From Cryptomeria japonica (Eukaryota; Streptophyta; Pinopsida; Cupressales; Cupressaceae): a DNA stretch of 64,000 nt. Under the pieces are notes generated by a model. It saw only the letters and a program-made list of their open reading frames with translations, was not told the DNA's origin and did no database searches. This document shows, one piece after another, positions 1 through 13,906 of this stretch. Made by a program: the position numbers and the translations under genes. How positions within the stretch are numbered: the stretch's first letter is position 1; each line of letters starts with the position of its first letter. The DNA lies in the NCBI RefSeq assembly GCF_030272615.1, contig NC_081413.1, positions 18,856,285 to 18,920,284 of the forward strand. The letters run 5' to 3'.

Positions 1-135
1 TTTGCTGCTAGTCGTCGTCTGGTTGTTCAACTGTGAAGGTGGGTCCTTTTCTTGTTCTCTTCAGTAGTTTTTACTTGTATTTTCTGTCTCATAGAAGGGT
101 TTGCTGCAACCAATTAAGGCTTATTGCTTTGAATT

Positions 136-3100
136 ATGAAGTCCACACTGCATTTGTTTGGGAATGTTTTTAGCCTTGCATGCACTGAACCCATAGTTAG
201 CAATACTGACCTAAAAGGGGAAAATCTTGAGGTTTGAAAAGAGAGGGTGTTCAAGGCAATTGACAAATATTTTGGTGTGGATATTTTGAGTAGCGGTCTC
301 ATAGAAGCGATAGCTTTTCCCCCAGCCATTCCCTGCCTAGAATTGATTCGGGAGTGTATTGCTAGATACGACCCATTCTCTGAGACCATTAGGAGAGACA
401 ATGGTGAAACCCTTCTTGCCATAAATCATGAAGTAATTTCTGCCATCTTCAAGATACCTGATTACTAGTTCTCCAACTTTTCCCCTGCTCAGTCAATCAC
501 CAAGTTCAATGCGGACAGAACCAGACACCGTAACAACGTAGCAAAATTCTGGTTGAAGGTTCTGTTAGGCCCAATATAGAAAGCCAATGTACTGAGAGGG
601 GAGGGGTGAATCAGTACTTCAAAACTTTTCTCTGATAATAACCTTATTGTTATGCATAAACAGAATAGTGCAGTAACATAAAATAAAACTATAATCAACA
701 GATAACAATTATACATGATTCACTCCATAACACATATATTTTGGTCACGCAGAAACTCTTGGTTAGAGAGAAAAACTGCGGTGGGGATGGCACCCACAAC
801 TTCACTACTGCAATAATAAAGAATGCTCGGTTAGAGCTACATTTAGCTATTTCTAATAGCTTACCCTGTTAGGAGTATTAAGATCAGTTAGATCTACCTT
901 ACTAAAGAATTTTTACAACACTATATAAGTGTAGCACCTGGTTAAAGGATTTACAATTTATAGACTTGGTTAGAGTCTTTTACCCTGTTAAAGGTTTCTC
1001 TTACAATTTCAAAATATTACAATATAATCTTTACAAATATCTGCAACTTTACATCTACAATGCTAAAGCAGATTCTATGTGCTTTGAATAAGATTACCTA
1101 GCTTGTAGCATACCTCAGTAACCCATAATGAAACTCGGTAAACCCTTCTGTTTACTCTGTTCTTCGACTGTTCACTGATAACCTTCTCGGTGACCTCTCT
1201 GTGTCTCTGTAACAGTCTTCCTTCATGCATACACACTGCTATCTCATTGTATCTCATATCACATCATGTGTCTTATATATTTTCTAACCCTAGAATCATG
1301 CTATATATATAGATCTCTTACAGTGGTGATCTGATTCATTTCTTTGATCTTACAAAAAGACTCTTCGAATGAATAACTAAACAAAATATCTCATAGGTTA
1401 GATTGGCCTTGTAATCATACACAATCTCATAGTGCAATTTCCAATGCAAAAATAGTTAGATGTGCCTCGATCTTGTAACACGTTTTCATGTGCATGTCCA
1501 GGTTCAATGTATCCGGTAAAACATTTCACTCAGTGAATATCAACTCGATGAGTTATCTTTATCACTCGGTAGCCATGAAACTTTACTTGGTAAATAGCTC
1601 GGTGAATACTGTGTTCTGTGACTGATTTCTTTAGTAACTGACTACACTGTTCATACCGACTTCTCTGTGTGTACCAACTACATGATAAGGTAATACTAAC
1701 TGACTAGAATATAGTATGACTTTGGATATGAAACTAATGGCAATTTGATAAGTAGTAACAGGTTCCTCACAGAGGTGGTTCTAGATTACCCAAGAATCCT
1801 AATAAGAATCACATGTTGCCACACATTCATGATGTTATGCTTTTGTTGCACCGGGCCAGAGGGTCTGCTAAAGCTTACAGCTTCGATGACTAGATTTGTT
1901 TCTATGTGCAGCTAGTTTTAGAAGGGAAGCAGTATCTTGACTGGGCTGAATTGATTGCTGATTCAATGAGGGAACAACTAAGTATGGCTAAATAGTTCAA
2001 ACAGAACTTCTTTATGTCTTCATACCTCTTGTATTGTTTGGCATGTGTTAAGGAGTTAGTTGGAACACCAAAATAGCTCACTCAGGGGGATGTTCCCGTA
2101 TATGAGTTCTATCCAATGTTGCGAAAGGATAAGGCCTTGCAGGATTTCAGAAGGGTGCACAATGCTTTTCTAGGTGACTTGTGTCGTGAATTGAAGAATA
2201 TGAAAGTCAAAAGAATCTCTGAGGATGCGCAGACATTGATAAAGAGATTTGGTAGTTTCTATATCCAGTTTCCATGCTTCTATTACATAAGGATAGGCGG
2301 CTTTGAAGAGGAGCCCTTCAAGCTCCCTCATTTTTGTTCAGATTACTTTGTTCTGGCAGAGATATGTAGGCAGATGACCTCTATAATAAAAAAGGCACAA
2401 CCCAGGGATAAATGGGAGGGTCATTTCCCCATCCAATTGGGCGTGTTGTCCTAGAGTTTGATGCCCGACGCTTTGAGCATTGGAGTAGATCTCAGGAATT
2501 TCAATTTTTCCCTGTATTCTAAAAGGAAAGGTTTTGATAATAAGGGTTTTTCCCAAAGTCTTGGTCTAATGCCATACCTCCCAATGCCGCAATTAGAAGA
2601 CTTCTGGAAAGATTGTAGTGATGAGCTTGAGGTTTTTAAAAAGGGAAATATGAGGATGGTGTTAGAACAAGTCATTTCATTACAGGTAAAGCTGGACATT
2701 AAAGGGCTCAAAGAGGATTATCTAGAGCTATTCGAACCAGGATACTTAGCCCGTGCAGAAACTAAAATGCCTCCAATCAACTGGGATGAGGAGAAGAAAG
2801 ATGATATATGGTTAAGGACCAAAGGAGTTTTGGAGAGGACCGTGGCGTGGGTTGCCAGGAAGAAAGAAGCAAAGTTAGGTGTTGAGTCTAATTTAGCAAG
2901 AAGTAATGAGGTCTCTCTACGTTCACCAAAGCGTCTTTCTAAGAATGCTTCTATGCCTATTCATGTAGGTAAAGATAAAAAGCTGCCCCAGCTTAGACAT
3001 AGGTCTAATTTAGCTTTGGGTTTTTGTACTCCTCGACATACCCAGTCCCGAAGTGCTGCTTAAAGGAAGATGGATCAAGCAAAGGATACAGGGCTGAAAG

Positions 3101-4440
3101 ATACGATTCTTGATGCCCAAATATTTGAAGTTGAAGACCTGGAACGCGATGTTGCTAATGCCTTGGATTCTCATACGGTGACTGTGGCTATGACACCACC
3201 TTCCAAAGCGATCGAAGGAATAACCAGTTCTAGTGCAACTCCTAAGTGGTTGACCACCTTGGTGAACAGAAAGCGGAATTTTCTTCTCGTGACTACTCCA
3301 ATTTAGGAAATGGTCGTTAAGTACACAGAGAAGGGCCCCAAGCCGAAAAGGTCCAAAATTGCCGCCCACCTGGACAATGATGAAGGAACTAGAAAATGGG
3401 TCATTGAAATCGCCTCATACAAACCCAAGGACGAAAACAAGGAAGCTAGCCCCGATGATTTTGAGATCATGAAGGTGGAGTTGGGAAATATGAGTAGGGA
3501 CTCAGACAATCATTTCTTCCAGGTATCATCAAAGAAAATGCTCACCAGATCGGAGAAGGACGGGCGGGAAAAGAGAGAGCTAAAGCGACACATAAATATT
3601 CTTGCCCAGTTCATCAACAACATTGGTTGCTTTGGGGCACTCCCTATATCTCATGCTACAGAGAACTTCGACCCAATTTCACCAGAGAATAAAAAGTTAA
3701 TGAGCCAAGTTCAATGGGCCAAGAGTATTGCGGAAGCCATGGAGAAATGGATTGAGGGAATAGTCAAGGATGGGGAGAAGTATATCACCGACTCCCGAAA
3801 TTTTTGTGATGAGATATAGAGTCTTATCGCCGAAGTTTAAAATCAACTTGTGCCGTGGGAGAAAGAGGAACACAAATGGCAGAACATCTTTCCTTTGATC
3901 ACCAAAATAGAAGAATATGGGGTTACCAGGTTTCTGATGGAACACTCAATCAAACTAGTAGCAGATGAATGTCAGCTCTTTGTGCTGAAGTAAACCATAA
4001 TGTGGGGGGTGCTTACCTTAAATTCTGTGATCTCCGACGCTATGACCTTTGTTTACGAGCTCCAGGATCTCCAGTGCAGCATAGTTAATGACAACAAGGT
4101 GGTTAACCCTGACCATGATTAGCAATTGGGAATTTGCGGGTTGAACACACAGGATGCAATCAAGGCTTTCCAGATAAACATGGAGAAAATCAAATCTAAG
4201 GGTAATTTCACTGCCGAAGATATAACAAGGGTTGCTAGGATTGAGTCCATGACCTTCATTGGAAATGATCAGTTATCGAAACATGCCGAAAAGATGGTGA
4301 AGCACCGGTGGAATAAGGAGGTGGTGAAGGCAAAGCTCAATGCGATGAAGGTTCCAAACCAATCTATTATCTAGGAGCTCACAACTGCCCATGATGCCCG
4401 CGAAAGCGGAGAGGATGATGATGATGGGAAAGCAACATAA
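136..4440 (+). pseudogene. Decayed ~1034-codon ORF of unknown family, split by a solo LTR
   Basis: Reading one frame from the ATG at 136 to 562, skipping the solo LTR plus one target-site copy (563-1765), and continuing at 1766 gives an uninterrupted register to the TAA at 4438-4440, about 1034 codons. Stops break it at 235, 466, 1891, 1993, 2074, 2452, 3061, 3304, 3817, 3838, 3991, 4120 and 4372. The skipped length (1203 bp) is a multiple of three, so the frame is kept. The N-terminal part (about 247-562) resembles repeated plant ORFs of unknown role; the middle is basic and lysine-rich; the C-terminal part (3310-4370) is charged and probably helical. I recognise no catalytic motif. Its setting among retroelements suggests an element-borne protein rather than a host gene, but that is inference. 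Sequence upstream of 136 shows no clear start context. Confidence 0.55.
563..1760 (-). mobile_element. Solo LTR (1198 bp) with perfect 5-bp target-site duplication
   Basis: The segment begins TGTTAGGCCC and ends AGTAGTAACA, so it has TG...CA ends, and is flanked by GGTTC at 558-562 and 1761-1765. Removing it with one GGTTC rejoins the surrounding reading frame exactly. There is no internal region, so this is a solo LTR left by LTR-LTR recombination. Orientation is inferred as minus: the reverse complement ends with a GATTCACCCCTCCCC-type block like that near the 3' ends of the other copia-type LTRs in this window. It carries many CTCGGT/CGGTAA words, as does the LTR at 51988-53496 (as ACCGAG), so the two may be related families. 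Confidence 0.85.
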
Positions 4441-5630
<1,190 letters not shown>

Positions 5631-5639
5631 CTTACCACT

Positions 5640-6648
5640 ACATCATTAATGTATGATGATGGTTCCTCCTCGCCTCTAGCATGTGAGGACTCCCCAGGGT
5701 ATCCTCCAGTTTGTGTAATAACATTTGGTGCATCATGCATCTCATGCACCTCATAATCTGCACTATCCACATGAGGATCAACAGGCTATCCAGCTGGACC
5801 CAAGCATATGTGCCCACACATGACACAACTATGGGTCACGCATGTGTTGAGCCAAGGATGATGTGTCAACGACACCAGATGCACCGCTACCATCAAGAGT
5901 AGGCTGAGCTACTGATGCAGCCTGAGAAACCAAAAGGCTACTCAAAGAGTGAATAGTTGATATGGTCTGTGAAGCCACCTCACAAATGATATCAGGATGC
6001 TACACTGCAAGTGGAGGACCAACAGGAGGAGGGGGGACATATGGGCCCTAGACTACTCTGACTGCCCCAGGTCTATTTTGGGGCATACCTAAACCTACAC
6101 CCTGGAAAGGTTGGATGTCAAAGTAGTTCACATCTTTGTTTAAAACAAACTTAGCATACAATTTTTTTATGAAATAGAAGGGGATATCAAGATTGTTGTT
6201 GGGTGGTTTGTCGAAAACCATCCACCAATGATCCCAAAAGTTTTTCACAATCCCATCATTTGTGCACCATTTAATAGAAAGTTGTTTTTTGGGGATCTAC
6301 AGGCTAACCAGTTCGAGGATTGACAAACAATGAGGCAATTTCAGATTTGGATATCTCGAGATCCTTGATATCCTTATACGATAAGCCATCTGCATATTTT
6401 TCCCTCATAGAATCTCACCACAAAAGGGCGGCATTGTGCTCCTTAGTCATGGTTTCCATATTTTTTATGATCAACGTGAGAGGATCAAACATTGGGTTTG
6501 GACGAGGGATCCTACGATATACTTTTGCAATCCCCCTCAATTCATTCAAATTTTGTGCAATCAAATCCTGAATTGAGGGGGGGTTTGGCAAATGAGGGTT
6601 TGGTTGTTGCAGTTGTGGTTGGTCAGGGTTTTCATTGTTATCCCCCAT
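5640..6648 (-). pseudogene. Unrecognised degraded ORF (minus strand)
   Basis: On the minus strand an ATG at 6648 opens a frame of about 77 codons rich in Pro, Gln and Asn at the N-terminus (MGDNNENPDQPQLQQPNP...). After a TAG at 6415-6417 the same frame can be followed to about 6250. A shift then leads into a frame with a Trp-rich stretch (NFWDHWWMVFDK, about 6248-6210) and an aromatic-rich segment to 6048, followed by a Pro/Ser/Ala-rich tail toward 5640. This looks like one decayed protein of about 300 residues or more. I recognise no domain. An AT-rich block with repeated GGATATC palindromes lies just upstream and could be its old promoter or element end. Confidence 0.35.
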
Positions 6649-6864
6649 TTTTAACCTAATTGAATGTAAACAATTAAATTTAGTTAACAAATTTAAACAA
6701 TTAGGTATTTGATTTAAAAAAACCTAGTTTTCATATGAAAAAACCATATTTTCAATGAAAAATCAAATAAACATTAACAAAAAATACAAAAAATGAATGA
6801 AAATGATTGAAAACGATAAAATTCTTACCTTTCAATCTATTTTTTAGCAATTTTTTGCCAAAAC

Positions 6865-7217
6865 ACCAGATATCGGGTGCGCCGGATATCGGATTTTGAT
6901 GAAATCGCGCGGCCCGTGAGTTAAAAATGACTCACGAGCTGTCACTGTCGAAATATAAAAGTCTTAGAAAATCGGATATCCAATTTTTACACTTAAATTA
7001 TTTTTAAATAACATATATAATATAATATAATATTATATAATATAATATAATATAATATATATAATATAATATAATATTGAATTATATAATACGTATTATA
7101 TAATATATTAATATTATATATAATATAATATATTATATAATACGTATTATATAATATGTAACATATAATATATTTTTTAAATTAAAATTACAAATAAAAA
7201 TCGGATATCCGATTTGC
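6865..7217. repeat. AT-rich block bounded by GGATATC palindromic words
   Basis: GATATC-containing words occur around 6870, 6890, 6973 and 7202; the outer pair reads as near-palindromic ATCGGATATCCGAT on each side of a low-complexity TATAATA-type tract (about 7006-7185). The arrangement resembles subterminal repeats of a DNA transposon or a foldback, but no terminal inverted repeat pair or target duplication could be defined. Confidence 0.45.
7006..7185. repeat. TATAATA-type low-complexity tract
   Basis: Nearly pure A/T made of TATAATATAATA units with two ATACGTATTATA near-palindromes inside. It is non-coding. Confidence 0.8.
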
Positions 7218-10200
7218 ATAGGTAATTACCAGGCTAAGGTGTACTGACACCCAGGCCAAGCAAAAAGTCAACACGAATTTTCGTGTTTTTAGGCGAGTGA
7301 GGAAGGCTATTTTTTTCACATCACCACTTTTCGGTCGCCCTTGATCTTGCACTAACCCTGTTGTTGGCTAATGCATTGGTTTGGCACATTGGAGATTGGT
7401 TTTTTCTAAAAGGGATTTTCCTAGGGTATATTTATGTCATCCTCTTTCCTGTGGTTGATTTCCTTTTTTATCTCCCATTATTTTATATAATTTATTTAAA
7501 TGCCAAAATATTTCAAAAGCTTGTGCATATCTTATTAATGTGTTAATATCAACAAAGGGTTTATATATAGAAATTCCTACCATGACTAATAAATATGAAA
7601 ATATAATTAGCTGATAAAGATCTTGTGGGCACTTTTCCTAACAATTCATGTGGATCTATGTTGGAAGACCCAAGGGGGGATTGATTGTGCGGTACTTCTA
7701 TATAAAAAAATTCTTTGTAGGTTTTGCGGTTTTTTCGATTTTTATTGAGTTGATCAATAAGTTGTTTCCATATTGAGAAATGTGTTGCAAGACATAATGA
7801 AACTATAGTGAAAAAATAGACTTGTATGAGTCATTTACCACTTGCGATTCCTTTCAAGGAATATCTCCCTTCTTTTGTGGATGAAAACTCAAAGGAGCTG
7901 TATATTTCCTTTGAAAATTCCTCTTTTACTTTTGTCTATTTCTTCCTTTTTATAGGTTTATATTTTACTATCATCTTCTATGTCATATGGTCAAATTAGG
8001 CTTTAGGCTTTAATTTCTAGTGCATTTTTAGTAATTTGACATCTTTTTTCTTTCTTTCTATTTTTGTAAGATACAAATAATAAATTTTTAGAAATAGACA
8101 TCCCTCTATTTTTACTCCATCTTATACCTAATTATATCGAAAGTAAGTTATAAACTAGGTACACCCCCTCCAAGATATAGCTTGTGCCCCTTAGAGCAAA
8201 TCAATTGTTATAAACTTCCAAAGTTTTATATATAGAAAAATAATAATCTATTATAATCCTTTTCTCTTTTTAAAATTTCCTTTTATCATATGCATGACTT
8301 CTATTTTTACTTAATTCAAGGTTCCAGTCTCTAATCTTATATTTTTTCAATCCCTAGTTATCTTTGAATGGTCTGTTTTCTTATGTTAGTCACAACTCTA
8401 GTTTTTGTTCATTGGTGTTATATATGGTTGAATAGTCTTATTTTGCACAAGTCTACTTGCACATAAAAAATTATAAAGCTTCATGTTGCATGAGTCTTTG
8501 AGCTTGATAGTTTTCAAATTTTCATCTTCTACCACTATTGTCAGATAACCTTCCTTATATTGTAATCATCTTCTGGATCATGCAAAAAGTCATTATTTCT
8601 TCAACTCAACCCAAAGTTACATCATCATCATTTTCTCACAATGTTCTAGGTGTCACAATAGCAAGTCATTAGTGTTTTATATCTGTGCAAATCATTGCAA
8701 ATGTTCATATCCGATTATGTTGTACATTTTATTTGTGAAAATTGATTATATAAAAAATTCAATTGATTGTGAGTCCTTTGCTTGTTTCTAGTGACGTTCT
8801 CTACATAAATGCCATCCTTTTGATGATTATTGCATATGAAATCATGTATGTATAAACATTTCTTATTGTCAAAAGATGCCTGGTCTAATGGCATAGCCAT
8901 GTTGTAGGCACCTAAAAGGTGTTGGAATGTGAAGTTCAAATTGGGCTCTTAGCTTGCAGTGGTTTAGTCATCTTGGATTCCCATCTAGCAGTGGTTGAGC
9001 CATCATGACCTTCTTAGCTAGCATCTTAGGACTCTGCAACTCGGTTGTTTTATGCTCATCAAAGTCATGTTTTGATGTACAATTTTGAGATTGTCGTAAC
9101 TCTGTAACTCCTGAGAATCAATATGAAAGATATTTTGTTCGTGGTTTTTTATTGGTATATTTTTACCAAGTTTTTCCACATAAATCTGAGTGTTATGTGA
9201 CTTTGTTCTTCTCTACAATTTTCTACACTTGTATTTTTCCTTACAATAGGTACTTAGGAAGTGGATGAAAATCGCAATTTCATAGATCATGAAGGAGATA
9301 CCATACATATGGCAAGATTTACTTTTTAAATGGAAAATCATCTAATTGTACTATTGCTTGCTATCTTAAGAATAGGCATGAAGGGTCTGATAAATACAAT
9401 TCACCCTAATATATGTAATGATTGAAGTGATCCCTTGGAACCTATACAAATCCTTGTGTTATGCCAATTGAACCTAGAGATAATGAGAAACATGCTTGCC
9501 ATGAAAAGGTTTGGTCGAATGCATCATAGATGGTTGTCCAAGACTTTGTGTCTATGAGGATCATTTCCATGTATTAAAACTATGTGGCAGTGAGCATGCT
9601 CTTTAGGAGAAATGCATAGCTGAAGACATTCATAAAATTTCCATTAAACTTGTGTGACAAACACACACATTTTAGAGCCAAATACGTTCCTTTGAGTATG
9701 AGCACGTCTCTAAGGAAAATGGACTATGGAAAGATTGTTGCATCCCATTCCTGGGGGCACATGTGCATATTCGCATTTTCAATCTAGATGTGAAGTATGC
9801 GGGTGTCTTACTTAATGGCCCATCAATCATACTGGATTGCATGATATAGTAAACTTTGCATTTAATAAGAAAGAATTTGATATCAGCGGCAGACAATATT
9901 CTTGCAGCGAGAATCTAGGCTAGTGGAGGTAAGTAACATGCATCGTAAATCATACCTGATCAAGGCCACATTCATTTGATTCGTTGTCCCATGAATGATA
10001 AATTAGAGTGCATTAGTTATTTGTACAATGGGTCCAAAAACGAGAAAAAAAAATGATGGAAGTAATAATTAATTTTACAAAACAAGCTTCAAATGTTAAA
10101 AAAATTGCAAATTATGAGCTGAGTACTGATGAAGGCATAATGAAAGTGGAAAGCTCTTTATTAAAATTTCAAGTTGCTGATCACATTTCAAATACCGATG

Positions 10201-13200
10201 AAGGAGAATCAACCACAAATTGAATTTTTAACTTGGGACGAGAACTTGAAGTTCTGACAAAGAAAGCCATTATCCAAGCATACTGTACTAATTAACAAGC
10301 ATTCAAAATATGACAGAATAACTCCTCTACATCCCTTAAAACTTGCCATGATTAAAACCACAGTTTGAAATAGATATAGGCACCTATCACAGAATAAAAG
10401 AAAATGATTTCTATCAGGAGTTGTAAACGCATTTGCCATGATAGATTGTAAAACATGGAAACATACACAAGGAAAATGTGCTATTTGACGAGCTGCCTCA
10501 GAGGAATTTTGTCTCATGGCACCCAAAGATTACATGATACATGAACAAAGTAGATTTTGTTGAAAAGATGTTATAAAATTTCAAGCATATACATTTGGCA
10601 GGGGTAGCACAGAATTCCACAACCTTTATAAAAAAGGTAGGGACATCCATAAGGCATAGTGGAACATGATTTTAATCAAAATTCAGATATTGCACTGGTA
10701 TATGTATGCATGGTGTTGTAAAGGTTTGATATAAGATATCAAAGGGATGTCACTTCATTGCATTGGGTAGGCACAAATCTAAACTCTACAACCTATGACA
10801 GTTGGAATAGATTTGAAACACACATGCAATATTTATTCATTTGTAAGGTTGCGAAAATATTGTCTCGAGATGAAAAATCTAACGGCACTAAAGCCTGATA
10901 TATTTATTTATTTATTATGGCTAGATCTGAACAACAACCGAAGGGAAGACGATCAGAGTTCATGCTGCTTGTATTTACATGCATGCAAAACATATAAATA
11001 TTGGCAAATCGTAGGGCATCATTTGACAAAAATCCTCAAAGAAATATGGTTTCACATAATGATATGACTGTTAGTCTCCTCCACACCTCTGTAACAACCG
11101 CCCTTTGGTTGATACTCATTTTTTCCCTTTACCTAATTCTCAACAAAACTGAATTGATCAAGTATCTTGTTCATCTTCAATGTGTCCACTTCAGAATTTC
11201 TTCGATCATCATGGTGGCAATAACTCTACGCCACCACTAGTGCTTACACTTGAAGGTGCTAAGCTCTAGGTCCCCCCTACACCTAGACCTATGCATCAAG
11301 GTTTCATTCATGATGAGCTTGTCTACATATCCCTTTTTAGAAAGTAAAGGCTTTGTAGTTTTCTCTTGAATGTTGGAGGGAGTTCATTGTCTCTATCAAG
11401 TAGTGTACAAACCTATAAAATTATACACAGGATATATCTTTTCATTATCCCCCGATTCCATAAGAGTGACTCTAAAGATAGGATTGATGAGTTGGAGGTT
11501 GGGGTGTGTTGGAGATTGGATATCTCTGTTTTTTTCTACTTTGTTGTTTTAATAAAACAATAGTCTGTAAACTACTATATTAGACATTATTTTTAGTTTT
11601 AAGTGAGAGCTATGAAAATAAATGTCTAACTAAATGTTTGAACATGAAAATCAATGCAAACAAAGACAGAATACTTTCATACTTCATAAATAAAGTCAAG
11701 GTGATTGCACCCTTATCAGTTGATTTATTTTTGGATTATGATGGTATGTGGATTGCAATCCAATTGCATAACACGAGGAGGATGGGGATGATCAAATTGG
11801 CAGCATAATGATATAATTATGAGTCATCTAAGGCAATTTTGCAATGATAATGGTATGATAAAGAATTAATAATTTGTAAAGGGAGGGGGATCCAATGTAT
11901 AGATTTTTGAAAGAGAAATGGATAGTGAAGATTGAAAGTTAATGAAGAGTTCAGATTGAAAGAGAAGATGTGAGTTGGATTGAGTTCATAGCCTTGTGAC
12001 AAGTGTCATAAGATGGAGACATTAGGAAGAACAAATTTGTCATTGGGAAGAGGGCAAGGTGTACTCTCACATGTGTGAGAACATCTTGGGAATAACATGA
12101 ATATGACAAGTGGACACATAAATGGCAAAGTGGAAGAGGCGTAGGAGGAGGGAGGTGACAAATGGTGCAAAGCAGAAAGTGTGTTGGGAAGAACACTCCT
12201 CAAACATGTGTGAGCACCAAATAAAATATTTGGTCAAAAGTGATGCAATCCAAATGTTTTGGTAGGTCTTAAATGAATTAAATCAACCAATTCCATGGTT
12301 CCACAAGATAGTTCTTTCAACATTTTACAAAACCCTTGTTTTAAGTCATTTTAGGCATGCTCAAGGAGGGTTTATTGAAACATAATGCTCCTGATCTTAA
12401 CTCACCTTAAAAACACTTAAAATAAATTACAATATGTCTACAAAACCTCACAAAACAGTCCCCACACCATTCCATCTATGGATACATCAATTAATATTTT
12501 AAAAATCAGACCTTTGACTGATTTTACCAGTCCAAGACACTAAATTCTGACCTAGTGCATCACAAAAACCCATCCAAATTTTAAGATTGAAAACTAAGGC
12601 TTTGGAATATGAGATTATACCTTAAAAAAAACCATTTCACTCCATTTAGTCCTTATCCACCACAGGAAATCAAATTTATACAATTTTTATGCTTGATGTC
12701 TACCCTTACACCGGATTTTGACAGTTTTTAGTAAAAACCTCATAAAATACTCAATACTTAGTGAAATTTCCTCAAACCAATTACAAATTAAATTTAACTC
12801 TCTCTTCTATCTAACCATATAATATTTAATTCATTTTTGAGGCCATGTATGCACATACAATTTTATGCAACACGAGTGTTACCAAAAAATCTAGAAATTG
12901 CAATCATTAAAATGGCCATAACTTTCATAATACTTAATAAAAGTCAATGAAAAAAAAAGGAAAATAAAATATAATACAATTATCTATCATCCAAAGTCAA
13001 GTGTAGGTCGAAATAGCATCATACAAAGTCATATAATTCTCTACTACAGTCATAGGAATGCTCAAAATATGGAATAGTAAAAAATGTATTAAATCTTTCT
13101 TCACAAAACCATATAAAACTGACCCCCCTCTTTATATTTGACCTTAAATTTCTTTATAAGCCTCTTACAACCCTCTATGACAAGTACAACTAAATTTCAA

Positions 13201-13400
13201 ATTCCCATGATTGTCAGACTTCCTCCCTTCAAAAATGATTCTTTAGCTTCTTGTAATTTTGCAACTTTTGCCATTGTGTAACAAAATGGCATTTTTTTGT
13301 AAATTGATTTAATTGACCTCCTAGAAACCTAATAGTGACTCTATTAGATTTGAAATGGTCTAATCATGACCTTTTTTCCATGCACTTCATGATGAAAATT
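7218..13400. other. AT-rich gene desert
   Basis: About 6.2 kb in which I find no convincing gene, RNA gene or clear element. Open frames are short, lack family resemblance and match random expectation for AT-rich DNA. Around 8940-9240 the text has the style of a copia LTR tail (a TTTTTATTGGTATATTTTTACC...TTTTTCCACATAAATCTG block), so a very old LTR remnant is possible there, but no boundary can be placed. Confidence 0.6.
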
Positions 13401-13838
13401 TAAAATTTATAATATTGCCTATTAGAGGCATAAAATGCACAAGGTTCTCCTGCACCAAAAAGGTGAGGTGGATAATTGAAAATGACTTATGCATGCAAGT
13501 CATTTAAAAGGGTTAGTCACATGTGGACTTGGGTAGGTGTGATGAACTAAAAAATTAGAAGAAATATTAATGAGGTTAGGAATCAAGGGGATTAGTTAAT
13601 TAATTTATATTAGATGAATATTGGGATATTTAGCTTAAGTGGGATTTGATTTATTAAATTAAATCAAGCGTTAAAGGAATTAGTAGGATACATAATTAAA
13701 TGATAAATTAATTATATGAAAGGAGGAATAATTAATCAAATATGATTTAATTAATTATTTTGGACAAAAAAGGGAAAACATAATTAATCCTATTAATTAT
13801 GTTACAAGAGGAAAAATAATTAATTTTAGGTGTCTATA
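13400..13838 (-). mobile_element. Probable gypsy-type LTR remnant
   Basis: Read on the minus strand from 13838 the sequence starts TATAGACACCTAAAATTAAT, matching the LTR start of the element at 54013-63404 (T(A/G)TAGACACCTAAAA). It continues through TTAATTAATT-rich DNA of the kind also found inside that LTR. The lower boundary is uncertain and no partner LTR or target duplication was found, so this is called a truncated LTR of a related gypsy family. Confidence 0.45.
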
Positions 13839-13906
13839 TTAAGTTTCAAGTTTCTTGTTTTTCCCTATTCTTAGGTAAACCAATATCTATAAAAAAATTC
13901 ATTGTT

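Noticed and set aside
7361-7546. Short hydrophobic frame as a membrane protein gene
   Set aside because: 61 codons in AT-rich DNA; hydrophobicity is expected from T-rich codons, and there is no conserved feature.
9672-12203. Several 60-105 codon frames in the gene desert
   Set aside because: No domains, no matching neighbouring exons, lengths consistent with chance.
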